The notes under the pieces were generated by a model that was not told the origin of the DNA, did not search any database, and saw nothing but the letters and a program-made list of their open reading frames with translations. Positions 1 to 9,618 of a stretch of DNA of 64,000 nucleotides are shown in pieces (the first letter of the stretch is position 1; every line of letters begins with the position of its first letter). Source of the stretch: Desulforhabdus amnigena (lineage in GTDB: Bacteria > Desulfobacterota > Syntrophobacteria > Syntrophobacterales > Syntrophobacteraceae); NCBI RefSeq assembly GCF_027925305.1, contig NZ_BSDR01000001.1, forward strand, positions 1,205,001-1,269,000, read 5' to 3'. The position numbers and the translations under genes were made by a program.

Positions 1-5
1 TTCAT

Positions 6-563
6 TTGAAGAGCCTTGTCGCGGCGAAGGGGTCTGTTTCTGAATGGATGGAAGCGGGGAATCCGGGTGCGTCCGATCAGAAAGCGCTCACCGAGCTTTT
101 GAAGAAGGAAAACGAAGAATTGAAACATCTGTTGCGGGTCAAGAAAGAACAGGTCAAAGTCCTTTCCACAAGCACCTCCAATCGTCCTATGATGAGGGTG
201 ATCATGAAGCTGAAGGGGGAAAATGCGCAGTTGAAGAAGGAGAGCGGATACAAGGATGAAATCGTACGCCGCCTTGAACAGGAACGGGACGAACTCAAGG
301 GGCAGATTTCCGACAGTGCGGCATTGGCCCGGCACGCAAGGCAAATGAAAACCGAGCTGGAATATTTTCAAAAGCTTGTCAATTCCCTTAGACCGTTAGA
401 AGTTCAATACAAGTCCCTGAAAAAGGAATACTCGGCTGTTTCCAGCAAATATGAAGCCCTGCTTGTTGAAAACCGCGAGGTGAACCAGAAGCTGAACAGG
501 CTGCGTGCTGAACACACCCTCCTGATCAACGAATATGAGAACCTTTTTGGTAAGTCTCTATGA
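6..563 (+). CDS. Coiled-coil protein of unknown function (5' end uncertain)
   Basis: I do not recognise this gene. The 185-residue product is almost entirely charged and heptad-like, rich in Glu, Lys, Leu and Gln, with no Cys cluster, signal peptide or membrane segment, so a long soluble coiled coil is the only supported description. The first usable start is a TTG at base 6 with no visible ribosome binding site, and the frame is open to the window edge, so the real gene may begin outside. Its stop overlaps the ATG of the next gene (ATGA at 560-563), so the two are translationally coupled and probably made together. It could be a structural or scaffold protein; no specific role is supported. 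Confidence 0.6.
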   Translation: MKSLVAAKGSVSEWMEAGNPGASDQKALTELLKKENEELKHLLRVKKEQVKVLSTSTSNRPMMRVIMKLKGENAQLKKESGYKDEIVRRLEQERDELKGQISDSAALARHARQMKTELEYFQKLVNSLRPLEVQYKSLKKEYSAVSSKYEALLVENREVNQKLNRLRAEHTLLINEYENLFGKSL

Positions 564-1810
564 GAATGACTATGTTCAATAAGGAAAACAAGAAGTTGAT
601 TTCCAGGTTGGTGAATCTTCTGGAACGTTGTTTCTTTAGCGATGGAAGCCCCCGCAAAATCAAGGAAGGTTGCCCGGAAGTACAAGACCTTCGTAACCAA
701 AACGACGAACTGAATGAGCGGATAGAAAATTTACACACGAAGTACATGCAGGCAAATCTGCAGCCCGATAGGGAACTTTCGTTCAAGACCGAAATCGGAC
801 TTCTTAAAGAGAAGCTCAGAGAAGCAAGATTGAAATTAGCCCTGACTGAAAAGAAACTGAAAGTTTTGATGCCTTATCAGGAAATGGTTCAAAGTCTGAA
901 ACTAAAGAACGGTTCACTCGTTTCAAAGATCGAGCACCAGGCCAGACTGATTCGATCATTAATAGAAAATGATTCAAAGCAGCAAAAGTTTCTTTCCACC
1001 ATAGAAAAGCTGGTCGAAGAGAACCGCAAACTCAAGACCGAGCTCCGACAGAAATCCCAATTGCTCGGCCAACTCCAGAAATATCTCCCGCCCACTTCTT
1101 TGGATGTCGTCCAGAAACTGGTTGAAAAAAACGCACGTCTTCATGCTTTCATCGAAGAAAAAGATGCCCAACTGGAAGGCATGATAACTCCTGCCGACTG
1201 TGAAAACGACCTGATGGAGTCTTTTGAGAGACTGAGCGAAGAAAACATCCGCCTTCATAAAATGAAAGAAGCGAAGCAGTGCCTGGGTGACTTCATTGAG
1301 AAAAAGGGGAAAGGGGACCCAAACCAGGTCATTGAAGCTCTCAAGATGGAAAATCAACTTCTGGAACTCACGCACAACACCAGGGAAGAAGAAATCGAGT
1401 ACTTCGCTGCTGAACCTTCGCTTAGACCACTGATCAGAGCTCAGATAAAAAAAAGGAATGAATACAAGCAGATTTTCATGGAAAACCGGATCCAGGATCA
1501 GTTCTCTCGTTACCAGCAAGACGAGAAAAAGTGTCTTCAGGCACAAGCCCGCGAAAAAACGGCACTTATCAGAGAAAATCACGATCTGAAAGCGGAACTT
1601 GACACTCGTGAGAGGCGTTGGACTGATTTACTGAGAAGAGCCGAGTCACAATGTAAGGCTTTGAACAACGAGAAAAATCAAATCTGGTCCAAGTACCAGG
1701 ATGCACTCGCAGTTAACCATGACCTGCACTGGAAACTGACGGAAATGAGAAACGAGTATGATTCACTCAAAAGAGCGGTCGAAAAGGTTTTTATTCCTAC
1801 CCTGAAATGA
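560..1810 (+). CDS. Large coiled-coil protein of unknown function
   Basis: I do not recognise this gene. The 416-residue product is again nearly all predicted coiled coil: repeated Leu/Ile heptads in runs of Glu, Lys, Arg and Gln, broken by a short less regular stretch near residues 205-215. There is no transmembrane segment, enzymatic motif or signal peptide. It starts inside the stop codon of the preceding coiled-coil gene, so the pair forms one unit whose proteins may interact. A second ATG lies three codons in (MRMTMF). The base composition does not differ obviously from its neighbours. Confidence 0.65.
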   Translation: MRMTMFNKENKKLISRLVNLLERCFFSDGSPRKIKEGCPEVQDLRNQNDELNERIENLHTKYMQANLQPDRELSFKTEIGLLKEKLREARLKLALTEKKLKVLMPYQEMVQSLKLKNGSLVSKIEHQARLIRSLIENDSKQQKFLSTIEKLVEENRKLKTELRQKSQLLGQLQKYLPPTSLDVVQKLVEKNARLHAFIEEKDAQLEGMITPADCENDLMESFERLSEENIRLHKMKEAKQCLGDFIEKKGKGDPNQVIEALKMENQLLELTHNTREEEIEYFAAEPSLRPLIRAQIKKRNEYKQIFMENRIQDQFSRYQQDEKKCLQAQAREKTALIRENHDLKAELDTRERRWTDLLRRAESQCKALNNEKNQIWSKYQDALAVNHDLHWKLTEMRNEYDSLKRAVEKVFIPTLK

Positions 1811-1946
1811 CTGTTTGAATGCATGGGGATAGGTTGCCTGAGAGTTACACGGGAGGCAAAAGCTCACCTGAAACGCCCTTTATTCAAGAGAGTACAGGTC
1901 GGCGGGCAAATTTCATTTCGGTAATCAATGACTCGCCTGTTGTGTT

Positions 1947-2089
1947 CAGCAATTCTCATTTTGGATGTCTCTCATGATACTGGCATTTCCGACATCCCCC
2001 CGATCCCCCTTCAAAGGGGGATTTTATCTTAAAAATTCTCCCTTGAGGGGGGCAGGGGGGGGGTAGGTTTTTCAAAATGAGAATTGCTG
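1947..2089. mobile_element. MITE-like element with 17-bp perfect terminal inverted repeats
   Basis: The 352-base gap between the coiled-coil gene and the sensor kinase holds a compact element. Its left end CAGCAATTCTCATTTTG (1947-1963) is the exact reverse complement of its right end at 2073-2089. The interior (about 1996-2067) contains two facing G/C-run palindromes separated by an A/T-rich centre. The heptamer TTGTGTT lies immediately left (1940-1946) and again at 2092-2098, two bases beyond the right end, as a possible target-site duplication. No coding capacity is seen. A non-autonomous transposon (MITE) fits best; an RNA hairpin at the kinase promoter is an alternative. Confidence 0.6.
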
Positions 2090-2162
2090 TATTGTGTTTC
2101 GTCATTTTTTGGATTGAGTGCTACATTTGGAGACACCCGGCAAACAGACATAAGGATAAGCC

Positions 2163-4805
2163 ATGAAACGGTTTGCTTTTGGAAGCTTACGTATACGGCT
2201 GATTTTTCTCGTTCTCTTTGCCGTTCTCCCGGCACTGGGACTCATGCTTGATCTTGGCATGGAACAACGCAGCCCGAGCATTTCTCTTGCTCAGGAACGC
2301 GCGCTGGAACTGGCCCGGAGCATATCGGACGTCCAAAGGCGCCTGATTGCGGATACGCGGCAGATTCTTTTTACCCTCTCGCAGCTGCCCGAAGTCCGGC
2401 AGCACAATCCAGTTGCCTGTTCAGCAGTGTGTGCCAATCTGCTGAAAGAATCGGAAGGCTACACAGGTTTTGCGGTCGCCAAACCCGATGGCGATGTATT
2501 CGCCAGTGCTCCTCCCCTTGCTCAACCGGTCAACCTTGCCGATCGCCCGTGGTTCCAACGCCTCGTGCAATCCCGCGGTTTCGTTGTCGGTGAATATCAA
2601 AAGGGTCGTATCTCCGACAAGGCCACCATTGTCCTCACCCATCCCGTCCTAGATGATACCGGCCGGCTGAAAGCCATCGTCGGCGCTGGATTGGATCTGA
2701 ATTGGCTCAGCCGGTTCATCGCCGAAAGCAGCCTTCCTGCCGACACGAAATTCACCATAGTTGACCGCAATGGCACCATCCTGGTCCGCTATCCTGATCA
2801 GAAGGAATTTGTCGGCAGATCCATGCCAGAAACGTCCCTTGTCAAGGCCGTTTTGGCCGAAGGCGAGGGAGTGATGGAAGCTCCCGGCCTGGATGGCATA
2901 CCGTGTTTCTATGGATTCACATCGCTTGCTTTTGGATCAGGCAGCGTACATGTGGTCGTCGGCTTCCCCGAACAGCTCGCCTTTGCCGAGGGCCAACAAG
3001 AACTGATTTTCAATCTCGCTTTATTGGGAACGGTCGCACTATTGGCCCTTGTGGCGGCATGGTTCGGTGGGGACCTTTTCATTGTGCGACAGGTGAGTGC
3101 GTTGCTTGTCGCAGCAAAGGGGCTCGCAGACGGCAATCTTACCGTCCGCACCGGGGTCTCCTACGGACGAGGGGAGCTCGGTCAACTGGCGCGCGCCTTC
3201 GATCAAATAGCAGAGTCGCTTGAATTTCACAAGGCTGAACGCAGGAAGTCGGAAGAAATATATCGGAGCGTGGTGGACAACATCACCATGGGGGTGTCGC
3301 TTATCAGCATCAAAATGGAAATCCTCGCCATCAACAATCAGATGAGGCAATGGTATCCCGGGCTGGATCCCACAACCCGGCCTCTTTGCTATCAGGCTTA
3401 CAACGACCCGCTCAGAGAAGGCGTCTGCTCTTATTGCCCTACCGCTCAGACTATAAGAGACGGCTTAGTCCATGAAGCTATTACAGAAACGCCACGAGGT
3501 AATCAGATCATGCGCTACAAAATCATCTCTTCTCCTATCAAGGATCAGGCAGGCAACGTGTTGGCCGCTATAGAGGTGGTTGAAGATGTTACCGAGCGCA
3601 TGCTGGCGCAGGAGGAAAAGGTCAAACTTGAAACCCAGCTTCGCCAGGCACAGAAAATGGAGGCCATTGGTACACTGGCCGGAGGAATCGCCCACGACTT
3701 CAACAACATTCTTGGAATCATAAGTGGATACACGGATCTAACCATGCTCGACATGCTCGAGGGGAGTCGAGAGATGGAACAACTCGAATGCATCCGCAAA
3801 GCCGTCTATCGGGCGAAAGAATTGGTACAGCAAATTCTTACTTTCAGTCGTCAAAGGGAAGAAGAACTGATACCACTGAGGGTCAGCTCCCTTGTCAAGG
3901 AAGCCTTGAAAATGCTTCGAGCCACACTCCCTTCAATCATTGACATTCGTTGGAATATACAAGCTTCGGAAAGCGAGGATTTGATCCTCGGTTACCCGAG
4001 CCAGATTCACCAGGTTTTGATGAACCTCTGTACCAATGCGAGCCATGCCATTGGGGATCAGGCAGGCATTATCGATGTGAATCTGTCCAGGATTCAGTGG
4101 GAACAGGAAGATTCGGCCAGGCCTTTAGAACTGAACCAGGGCTATTACCTGGAACTGACGGTAAGCGATACTGGCTGTGGAATAGATCCGAAGATCATGG
4201 ACCGGATCTTCGAACCCTATTTCACCACCAAAGAAGCAGGTGTGGGAACCGGTATGGGCCTTGCCGTGGTTCACGGCATCGTCAAAAATCATGGGGGGGC
4301 CATTACCGTTGAAAGCGAACCGGGGAAAGGAAGCAGCTTCCATGTGTTTTTTCCCGCCTTGAAAGACAAAGGGAAACATGATGGAGAAATGCCCCTTGAA
4401 CCAATTCCTACAGGAAAAGAATGTATTCTGCTTGTAGACGATGAAGCGGCGTTGGGGCAGGTCGCGGAAAAGATGCTGAAACACCTTGGGTACGAGGTTG
4501 TCAACAGGACGAGCAGCATTGAAGCGCTGGAAGCTTTTCGTGCCAATCCGGGCAGGTTCGATTTGGTCCTTACCGACCGGACAATGCCGCAGATGACGGG
4601 CATGGTGCTCGCCAGGGAAATCTTGAAGATCCGCCCGGATATCCCCATTATACTTTGCACCGGATTCAGCGATACCCTCACTCAGGGGAAAGCGGCAGCC
4701 TCAGGCATACGGGAGATTGTCCTCAAGCCTTTTCTTCTGAACGATATGGCCAGGGCTGTCCGTCACGTTTTGGACCAGTGCAAAAAGACTAAATCAACTC
4801 TGTAG
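2163..4805 (+). CDS. Membrane hybrid sensor histidine kinase (Cache-HAMP-PAS-HisKA-HATPase-REC)
   Basis: The 880-residue two-component sensor spans the inner membrane. Domains in order: a membrane segment at about 12-30; an extracytoplasmic Cache-type sensor to about 275; a second membrane segment at about 280-307; HAMP to about 360; a PAS domain at about 365-480; HisKA with phospho-accepting His near residue 510 in GGIAHDFNN; HATPase_c with the DTGCGI and GTGMGLAVVHG boxes at about 610-735; and a C-terminal receiver with its phospho-Asp near 805 (LTDRTMP). The PAS carries a Cys motif (CYQAYN...CSYCP) also found in the second kinase of this window. AAGG lies upstream of the ATG. The REC domain is probably a phosphorelay or phosphatase sink. 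The ligand and output partner are not evident; no DNA-binding domain is attached. Confidence 0.9.
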   Translation: MKRFAFGSLRIRLIFLVLFAVLPALGLMLDLGMEQRSPSISLAQERALELARSISDVQRRLIADTRQILFTLSQLPEVRQHNPVACSAVCANLLKESEGYTGFAVAKPDGDVFASAPPLAQPVNLADRPWFQRLVQSRGFVVGEYQKGRISDKATIVLTHPVLDDTGRLKAIVGAGLDLNWLSRFIAESSLPADTKFTIVDRNGTILVRYPDQKEFVGRSMPETSLVKAVLAEGEGVMEAPGLDGIPCFYGFTSLAFGSGSVHVVVGFPEQLAFAEGQQELIFNLALLGTVALLALVAAWFGGDLFIVRQVSALLVAAKGLADGNLTVRTGVSYGRGELGQLARAFDQIAESLEFHKAERRKSEEIYRSVVDNITMGVSLISIKMEILAINNQMRQWYPGLDPTTRPLCYQAYNDPLREGVCSYCPTAQTIRDGLVHEAITETPRGNQIMRYKIISSPIKDQAGNVLAAIEVVEDVTERMLAQEEKVKLETQLRQAQKMEAIGTLAGGIAHDFNNILGIISGYTDLTMLDMLEGSREMEQLECIRKAVYRAKELVQQILTFSRQREEELIPLRVSSLVKEALKMLRATLPSIIDIRWNIQASESEDLILGYPSQIHQVLMNLCTNASHAIGDQAGIIDVNLSRIQWEQEDSARPLELNQGYYLELTVSDTGCGIDPKIMDRIFEPYFTTKEAGVGTGMGLAVVHGIVKNHGGAITVESEPGKGSSFHVFFPALKDKGKHDGEMPLEPIPTGKECILLVDDEAALGQVAEKMLKHLGYEVVNRTSSIEALEAFRANPGRFDLVLTDRTMPQMTGMVLAREILKIRPDIPIILCTGFSDTLTQGKAAASGIREIVLKPFLLNDMARAVRHVLDQCKKTKSTL

Positions 4806-4898
4806 CACTTGGCCGTTTTTTGCTTTCGCGATGTGCACCCTACAAAAGAAAATTTCTTACTGTGTGTGGTAATGTATCTTTTCTCAGCTCATTATCGC

Positions 4899-5405
4899 TC
4901 AAAGTAATGAACTACCTTTCTTCTCTTCGAATCGATCATCTGCACGGATTTCCTTCAAATTTTGAGCTTTTCCGGTAATCCACCCCTGTGTTTGAGTTTG
5001 CCTCACGTCAAATTCCATAACATAGGGTTTGACGTCCAGAAGTGGAGTTCCGTCCACTATATCCACATCCATCACATGCAGCAGGTTTCCCTCGACACCC
5101 ATCAGCCTGACCACCGACAGTCCTATGGGATTGGGCCGACGCGGCGCTCGCGTGGAAAAGAGCCCATGGAGCTGATTGTCCAGGAAAGGCTTCACCAAAA
5201 GATCATAACTTTCCGATAGGTGAAAATGATATAAAAGAATGAGGTGGGAGAAGCCTTCAATATCCCTGAGCCCAGCCCTATATTTTTCATCCAGCTCGAT
5301 TGTTCCTGGTATGCCACTTGCCGCCGCGGGTTGAATAGGTGTCCCCTTGACACTATTGAACGGGGACCGGATAATTCCAATGGGAGAAAAGATTATTTTT
5401 TTCAT
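4899..5405 (-). CDS. trmO: tRNA (N6-threonylcarbamoyladenosine-37) N6-methyltransferase, TrmO/TsaA family
   Basis: The product uses S-adenosylmethionine to methylate t6A37 of tRNAs reading ACY codons, fine-tuning decoding. The 168-residue protein has the family pattern: an N-terminal beta strand beginning IGIIRSP, then FSHLILLYHF, the strongly conserved STRAPRRPNPIGLS block, and the DIVDGTPLLDVKPY strand. The ATG at 5405 is chosen because AAGGA precedes it and homology begins at FSPIG; an upstream start at 5441 would add 12 unconserved residues. It stands alone, convergent with the sensor kinase and divergent from the M48 peptidase gene. Confidence 0.88.
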   Translation of the reverse strand: MKKIIFSPIGIIRSPFNSVKGTPIQPAAASGIPGTIELDEKYRAGLRDIEGFSHLILLYHFHLSESYDLLVKPFLDNQLHGLFSTRAPRRPNPIGLSVVRLMGVEGNLLHVMDVDIVDGTPLLDVKPYVMEFDVRQTQTQGWITGKAQNLKEIRADDRFEEKKGSSLL

Positions 5406-5546
5406 TTGCTGAATTTCCTTTGCACGCTTGAGAGAAATCATTAAAGCCTGTCCTGGAACCTTTCATCTTAAAGGGGTGAGGAAGTTTTTGGGACACGTTC
5501 TCAATAACCGATATAAGTAACCAATGACCCCCAGGACAACGACCTC

Positions 5547-7382
5547 ATGTACAGCCAGCTCATCTATTTCATCATTGCCTTGATGCTTTTCACCATCCAG
5601 CAACCGGGCAATCAACCCTATCTTCCGCCTGCGCCGACCTTCCTGGCGGGAATAGGCATCTTTCTCGTCTACGTAATGATTTGCCGCACCGCCTTCCGTC
5701 GGCTTCAATACGCCATGTGGCAAAACATCCCCACATCGGTTCTGACTCACCGGCAACATCAGCTGGAGGCGCGTCTTTCCATCCTGGCGCTTGTGCTGCT
5801 CATCTTCTTTGTTTACATGCTGAACATCAAGTTCTATTTTCGGGCTCTGCCAGGTTTTGATACATCGCTGGCACTTTCAGGAACCCTCGGTTTGATTCTT
5901 TACCTGGTACACCTGGCAGTCATATGGTTTTTCAGCTATCCGATTTACAAGCATATTCACCATTCGGACATAGGAATTGCAGGATTTTTAAAAGGACATC
6001 TTTCTTTCAACTCCGCCATACTTGTCCCCTGGCTCTTCCTTTCATTGATTCTGGACCTCATGGAGGCCATCCAGGGACCGGCTCTGTTGAAATCGGAAGT
6101 AGGGCAGTTCATTTCACTGGGGTTTGTTCTGCTCTGCTTCATTCTTTTCGGACCTTTCGTGGTGGTCCGCCTCTGGGGGTGCACCCCACTACCCGAAACA
6201 TCCACTCGAAAAGAACTGCAAGACTTCATCGATAAAAATCATTTCAGAATCGGCAATTTTGTTCAATGGCCTCTTTTCGGAGGTGAAATGCTCACGGCAG
6301 GCATCATGGGTATACTTCCCGGATGGCGCTATATCCTTATCACCCAAGGCCTTCTCTCCCTGCTTACCGTCGATGAATTGAAAGCCGTCGTGGCTCATGA
6401 AATGGGACACGTCCGCCGCTTTCATCTTCTTTTCTACCTCTGCTTTTTCATCTGCTACTCCGTTTTGACTTACTCTTTGAACGACGTCATTCTTCTTCTG
6501 CTCCTTCAAAATGGAACACTCCTGGAGTGGGCCCTAACCCCGGACAACATGCATCTCACACTCTTTTCCATCGTTTACAGTATTCCACTGGTTCTCCTTC
6601 TGGTCATCTATTTTCGATATATTTTCGGCTTTTTTCTTAGAAACAGCGAACGCCAGGCAGATATTTACGCCATGCAGTTGATCGGGCACCCCTATACCCT
6701 CATCTCAGCCTTTGAGAAAATAGCGTATTACAGCGGTCAGATCCGGGACCTTCCCAGTTGGCACCATTACAGTATTCGCCAGCGCATCGATTTCCTCCTG
6801 AATTCCTACGAAGATGCATCTCTTGTCAGAAGACATCACAAAAAGCTTTACGGCACGGCAGTGGTCTTTCTCTTTTTGGTGGCGAGCTTGATTTTTTGGA
6901 CGGAACGCATTGAAAGCACTTCACTGGTGAAAAACTGGAACACGGAATTGCAGCTCAACATGATCAAGGATGAAATCAGGCGAAAACCGGACAACCCGGA
7001 ACTCCTCGCAGCCTATGGCGGACTGCTCCTGGAAAAGGGCCGATTCGAAGAGGCAAAACTCTCACTCGAAAAAGCCCTGGAGATGGAACCGAATGATGCG
7101 ACAACGATGAACAATTTGGCCTGGCTTTACGTCACAGCCCCCCCACCGCATTTCCAACCTCGAAAGGCCCTTGAGTTGGCCCTTGCAGCAAAAGCGCTGG
7201 ACCCCGCACCTCAAGTGCTGGACACGCTGGCTGAGGCATATTTTGCCAACGGTCGTTATCGGGAGGCCTTGCAGGCTATCGAGAGCGCTATCGAAAAGCA
7301 CCCCAAAAACGAAGCATATTTCCTGGGGCAGCAGCTGAAATTTCAGGATGCGTTGCAAAAAAGCCTTGAAAGAAGAGATTGA
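5547..7382 (+). CDS. Integral membrane M48-family metallopeptidase with C-terminal TPR
   Basis: A 611-residue zinc peptidase in the inner membrane. About seven hydrophobic segments occupy the first 430 residues. The HExxH zinc site is in VVAHEMGHVRRFH near residue 285, and the downstream Glu ligand is probably in RNSERQADIYAMQL. After a final membrane segment near 435-450 comes a soluble tail with at least two tetratricopeptide repeats (EEAKLSLEKALEMEPND, then REALQAIESAIEKHPKN). M48 proteases such as HtpX degrade or process membrane proteins under stress; the TPR tail suggests a docking function. Only a weak AGGA lies before the ATG. The gene ends before a strong palindrome. Confidence 0.87.
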   Translation: MYSQLIYFIIALMLFTIQQPGNQPYLPPAPTFLAGIGIFLVYVMICRTAFRRLQYAMWQNIPTSVLTHRQHQLEARLSILALVLLIFFVYMLNIKFYFRALPGFDTSLALSGTLGLILYLVHLAVIWFFSYPIYKHIHHSDIGIAGFLKGHLSFNSAILVPWLFLSLILDLMEAIQGPALLKSEVGQFISLGFVLLCFILFGPFVVVRLWGCTPLPETSTRKELQDFIDKNHFRIGNFVQWPLFGGEMLTAGIMGILPGWRYILITQGLLSLLTVDELKAVVAHEMGHVRRFHLLFYLCFFICYSVLTYSLNDVILLLLLQNGTLLEWALTPDNMHLTLFSIVYSIPLVLLLVIYFRYIFGFFLRNSERQADIYAMQLIGHPYTLISAFEKIAYYSGQIRDLPSWHHYSIRQRIDFLLNSYEDASLVRRHHKKLYGTAVVFLFLVASLIFWTERIESTSLVKNWNTELQLNMIKDEIRRKPDNPELLAAYGGLLLEKGRFEEAKLSLEKALEMEPNDATTMNNLAWLYVTAPPPHFQPRKALELALAAKALDPAPQVLDTLAEAYFANGRYREALQAIESAIEKHPKNEAYFLGQQLKFQDALQKSLERRD

Positions 7383-7431
7383 GAGGCGGGTTTAAAAGGC
7401 GCAAAATATAAAAGAGGCCATGACTCTATTC

Positions 7432-7463
7432 CCTTGTTCCCACGCTTCTGCGTGGGAACAAGG
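7432..7463. repeat. Perfect 14-bp palindrome with 4-base loop between convergent genes
   Basis: CCTTGTTCCCACGC, a TTCT loop and the exact complement form a 14-bp hairpin between the stop codons of the M48 peptidase (7382) and the DUF2333 gene (7496). There is no clear T-tract, so it is more likely a REP-type extragenic palindrome that also acts as a bidirectional transcription barrier than a classical terminator. Confidence 0.6.
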
Positions 7464-7495
7464 ATTTATAGTCGTGGAATCACAATTTTCAGCAT

Positions 7496-8725
7496 TTAGA
7501 ACTGTGTGAGAACCCCCATCATATGAGTGGCCTCGCTCAAGGGGGCATTGATATTCGCACGATGGTTGGCAAAAAAGCCATCCAGGTCGGAATCAAGAAC
7601 GATCCAAGGACTCATCTCTTCGACCCGATACAGCTCATGAATGATTTCGTCCATTACATCGAGGCCATAAAGTGTGGATGCCAACTGGTTCTGAAATCCG
7701 ACACGAGAGACGCGCAAAATTTCATAAAAGACATGTGAAACCCCCTTGGCATAATAAAAATAATCGTCTGCCTTGAAGAAACTTACGGGAGAAACAATGA
7801 GAGTCTTATTCACATTGCCGAGAAGATCTTTATAGGTCGCAAGCAACGAAATAATCGTATCCTTGCGATAGTAGAAGCTGCGCTTTCCCGTCTTGAGTTT
7901 TACCAGGAAGTTCTTCAGGTGATCCACGGCTTCGCTGTAAGAACTTTCGGCTGAGGGAAACCAGAAGCTGGTCGCGCGATTCATGAAAAGGTTGAGAGCC
8001 TGTTCCAGGTCCGGATCATAAGCGTCGGCATCCCCCATGCGAGTCAAACTGTCCTTGAGACGGAGTGTCGTGAACCGCATCGCCTCCAACACTCCCAATT
8101 GATATTGGTTGATGTCATCCGTAAATTGACCAATGAAAATATCATTGGGACGCCATCCCCAAAAACGTCCGTTCAATTCATGTTCCATGAGATTGATCAT
8201 CGTTTCGACAAAAGTAACGCCGGGAATGGGGGAAATCTCAGGAAGCCGGGGTCCATGTTCGGCATGTTCAGCCACAACCGGTTCAGGCTTGGGGGTGCGT
8301 TCCTCTTCTCTTTTCAGGGTATCGAGCTCGCTTGGAGTATGACCAGGCACCATAGGAGCAGCAGGTTGGACTTGAGATTCCTGATGTAATTCCTGCTTGG
8401 GAGTCGGTGCGTTTGCGGCATGCGACTCTTCCCCTGTCGGATTGACCGCCGCGTAGGCCACACCTTTGTTCGAAATGGAGGCCAACAGAAATTCCCCTTG
8501 CTGTGGCAGGGACGCAAAAAAACCTTGCGCCTCTTTTCCCATAGATTGGTTTTCGCCATTCCCCTCTTGCTGTGCATCTACTCCCTGTTGCCGACCTCCC
8601 CAGCCACAGGCAACACCGCCGAACACCACGAACAAGACCAACAAATGAACCAACCAAAGATGCCTACACCTCAGTAGTCCCAATCGCCTCCGAAGGCCAC
8701 CTGCCCGCTCATCCAGAACGCCCAT
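7496..8725 (-). CDS. DUF2333-family membrane-anchored protein
   Basis: The 409-residue product has a basic N-terminus, one hydrophobic anchor (about residues 25-45, ending in a Cys-containing VACGW), a long low-complexity Gln/Pro/Glu-rich linker, and a conserved C-terminal domain from about 170. The recognisable part is the RFWGWRPNDIFIGQFTDDINQYQLGVLE block and the FWFPSAESSYSEA block, which I associate with DUF2333, a family of unknown function. The ATG at 8725 has AAGGAG upstream; an in-frame start at 8926 would overlap queD and adds unrelated residues. The domain probably lies in the periplasm. The function is unknown. Confidence 0.7.
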   Translation of the reverse strand: MGVLDERAGGLRRRLGLLRCRHLWLVHLLVLFVVFGGVACGWGGRQQGVDAQQEGNGENQSMGKEAQGFFASLPQQGEFLLASISNKGVAYAAVNPTGEESHAANAPTPKQELHQESQVQPAAPMVPGHTPSELDTLKREEERTPKPEPVVAEHAEHGPRLPEISPIPGVTFVETMINLMEHELNGRFWGWRPNDIFIGQFTDDINQYQLGVLEAMRFTTLRLKDSLTRMGDADAYDPDLEQALNLFMNRATSFWFPSAESSYSEAVDHLKNFLVKLKTGKRSFYYRKDTIISLLATYKDLLGNVNKTLIVSPVSFFKADDYFYYAKGVSHVFYEILRVSRVGFQNQLASTLYGLDVMDEIIHELYRVEEMSPWIVLDSDLDGFFANHRANINAPLSEATHMMGVLTQF

Positions 8726-8765
8726 TATACCCACTCCTTTTCTATTTTCCGTCAGTCGCTTCAGT

Positions 8766-9149
8766 TTACTCAGACATGTAAGTTGCGCAAGCGTCGGCAG
8801 ATTCCCAAGCCGATACCCTGTAAAGCCAACGCTTCTCATTATCCAGCTTTTCAGAAAGTTGTTCAAATAGATAACGGGCAATATTTTCGGAAGATGGATT
8901 ACGTTCTTTAAAGAAGGGAAGATCATTTAAGTAAAGATGGTCCAGCGAAGAGAGAATTTCACGTGTAGCTTGCTTCACTTCGCCAAAATCCACCAGAACC
9001 CCACATTCTTCAAGCTCAACGCCACGCAGGACGACTTCCACTTTCCAATTATGGCCATGAAGATTTTCACACTTGCCGCGAAAGTTTCTCAACTGATGAG
9101 CCGCAGCAAAATCAGTTATGATCTTGACTTCATAAGTCCCTTTTTTCAA
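8766..9149 (-). CDS. queD: 6-carboxytetrahydropterin synthase (QueD)
   Basis: Converts 7,8-dihydroneopterin triphosphate to 6-carboxy-tetrahydropterin, the first committed step of queuosine/7-deazaguanine synthesis. At 127 residues it is full length. The zinc His residues are seen in DFAAAHQL and LHGHNW, with the catalytic Cys in GKCENLHGH, and the C-terminal Glu in SAWESADACATY fits the family. It lies 40 bases upstream of the DUF2333 gene on the same strand and may share its transcript. FolE2, which makes its precursor from GTP, is encoded about 7 kb away (15987-16760). Confidence 0.93.
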   Translation of the reverse strand: MKKGTYEVKIITDFAAAHQLRNFRGKCENLHGHNWKVEVVLRGVELEECGVLVDFGEVKQATREILSSLDHLYLNDLPFFKERNPSSENIARYLFEQLSEKLDNEKRWLYRVSAWESADACATYMSE

Positions 9150-9267
9150 AACAGATTCTCCTTGTGAATCTCTTTGTTTTCATGGACAAACTTTTCCTGC
9201 GTGGCCGTTTCCGGTTTGCAAGCAACTCCCTTAGTACTGAAAATTGTAAATACGTGGCCACTTCTTT

Positions 9268-9338
9268 GTAGGAACAGCTTCCAGCCGTGACAGCAACCGG
9301 CAACCGCACACCTTGTCGCGGCAGGATGCCGCTCCTAC
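9268..9338. repeat. REP-like imperfect inverted repeat, 24-base arms
   Basis: The gap from queD to the tRNA (about 470 bases) contains an inverted repeat with arms at 9268-9291 (starting GTAGGAACAGC) and 9315-9338 (ending GCCGCTCCTAC); 19 of 24 positions pair. No protein-coding signal is seen in the gap apart from short unconserved frames. It resembles dispersed extragenic palindromes common in Deltaproteobacteria; no second copy was seen in this window. Confidence 0.5.
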
Positions 9339-9618
9339 GAAAACGTAGGGGTAAACGGCTGCGTAATTACGAAGACCAGTACTCAGTCCGAAAGTCATTT
9401 GAATCCGGTTCATTCAGTCAGATGGGGAATCCTGAAGTTCTTCCGATCCCAAAAACAGCAAAAAGCCCTTTCCTTCAATGAGTTACCCACATTTAACTGA
9501 AAGGTATTTTTTTGTCAATTGTAATCCCTCGGATCAATACGAGAGGTTTTATGCAGAAAAATGTTGATTTTGCTATTGACTGAGATCGATTTTTCTTTTA
9601 CATATCTCCCTGCTCAGA

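Noticed and set aside
1808-1924. Possible TGA read-through extending the second coiled-coil gene
   Set aside because: The frame stays open for about 38 codons, but the product is unlike the coiled coil and no SECIS-like hairpin is at the right place.
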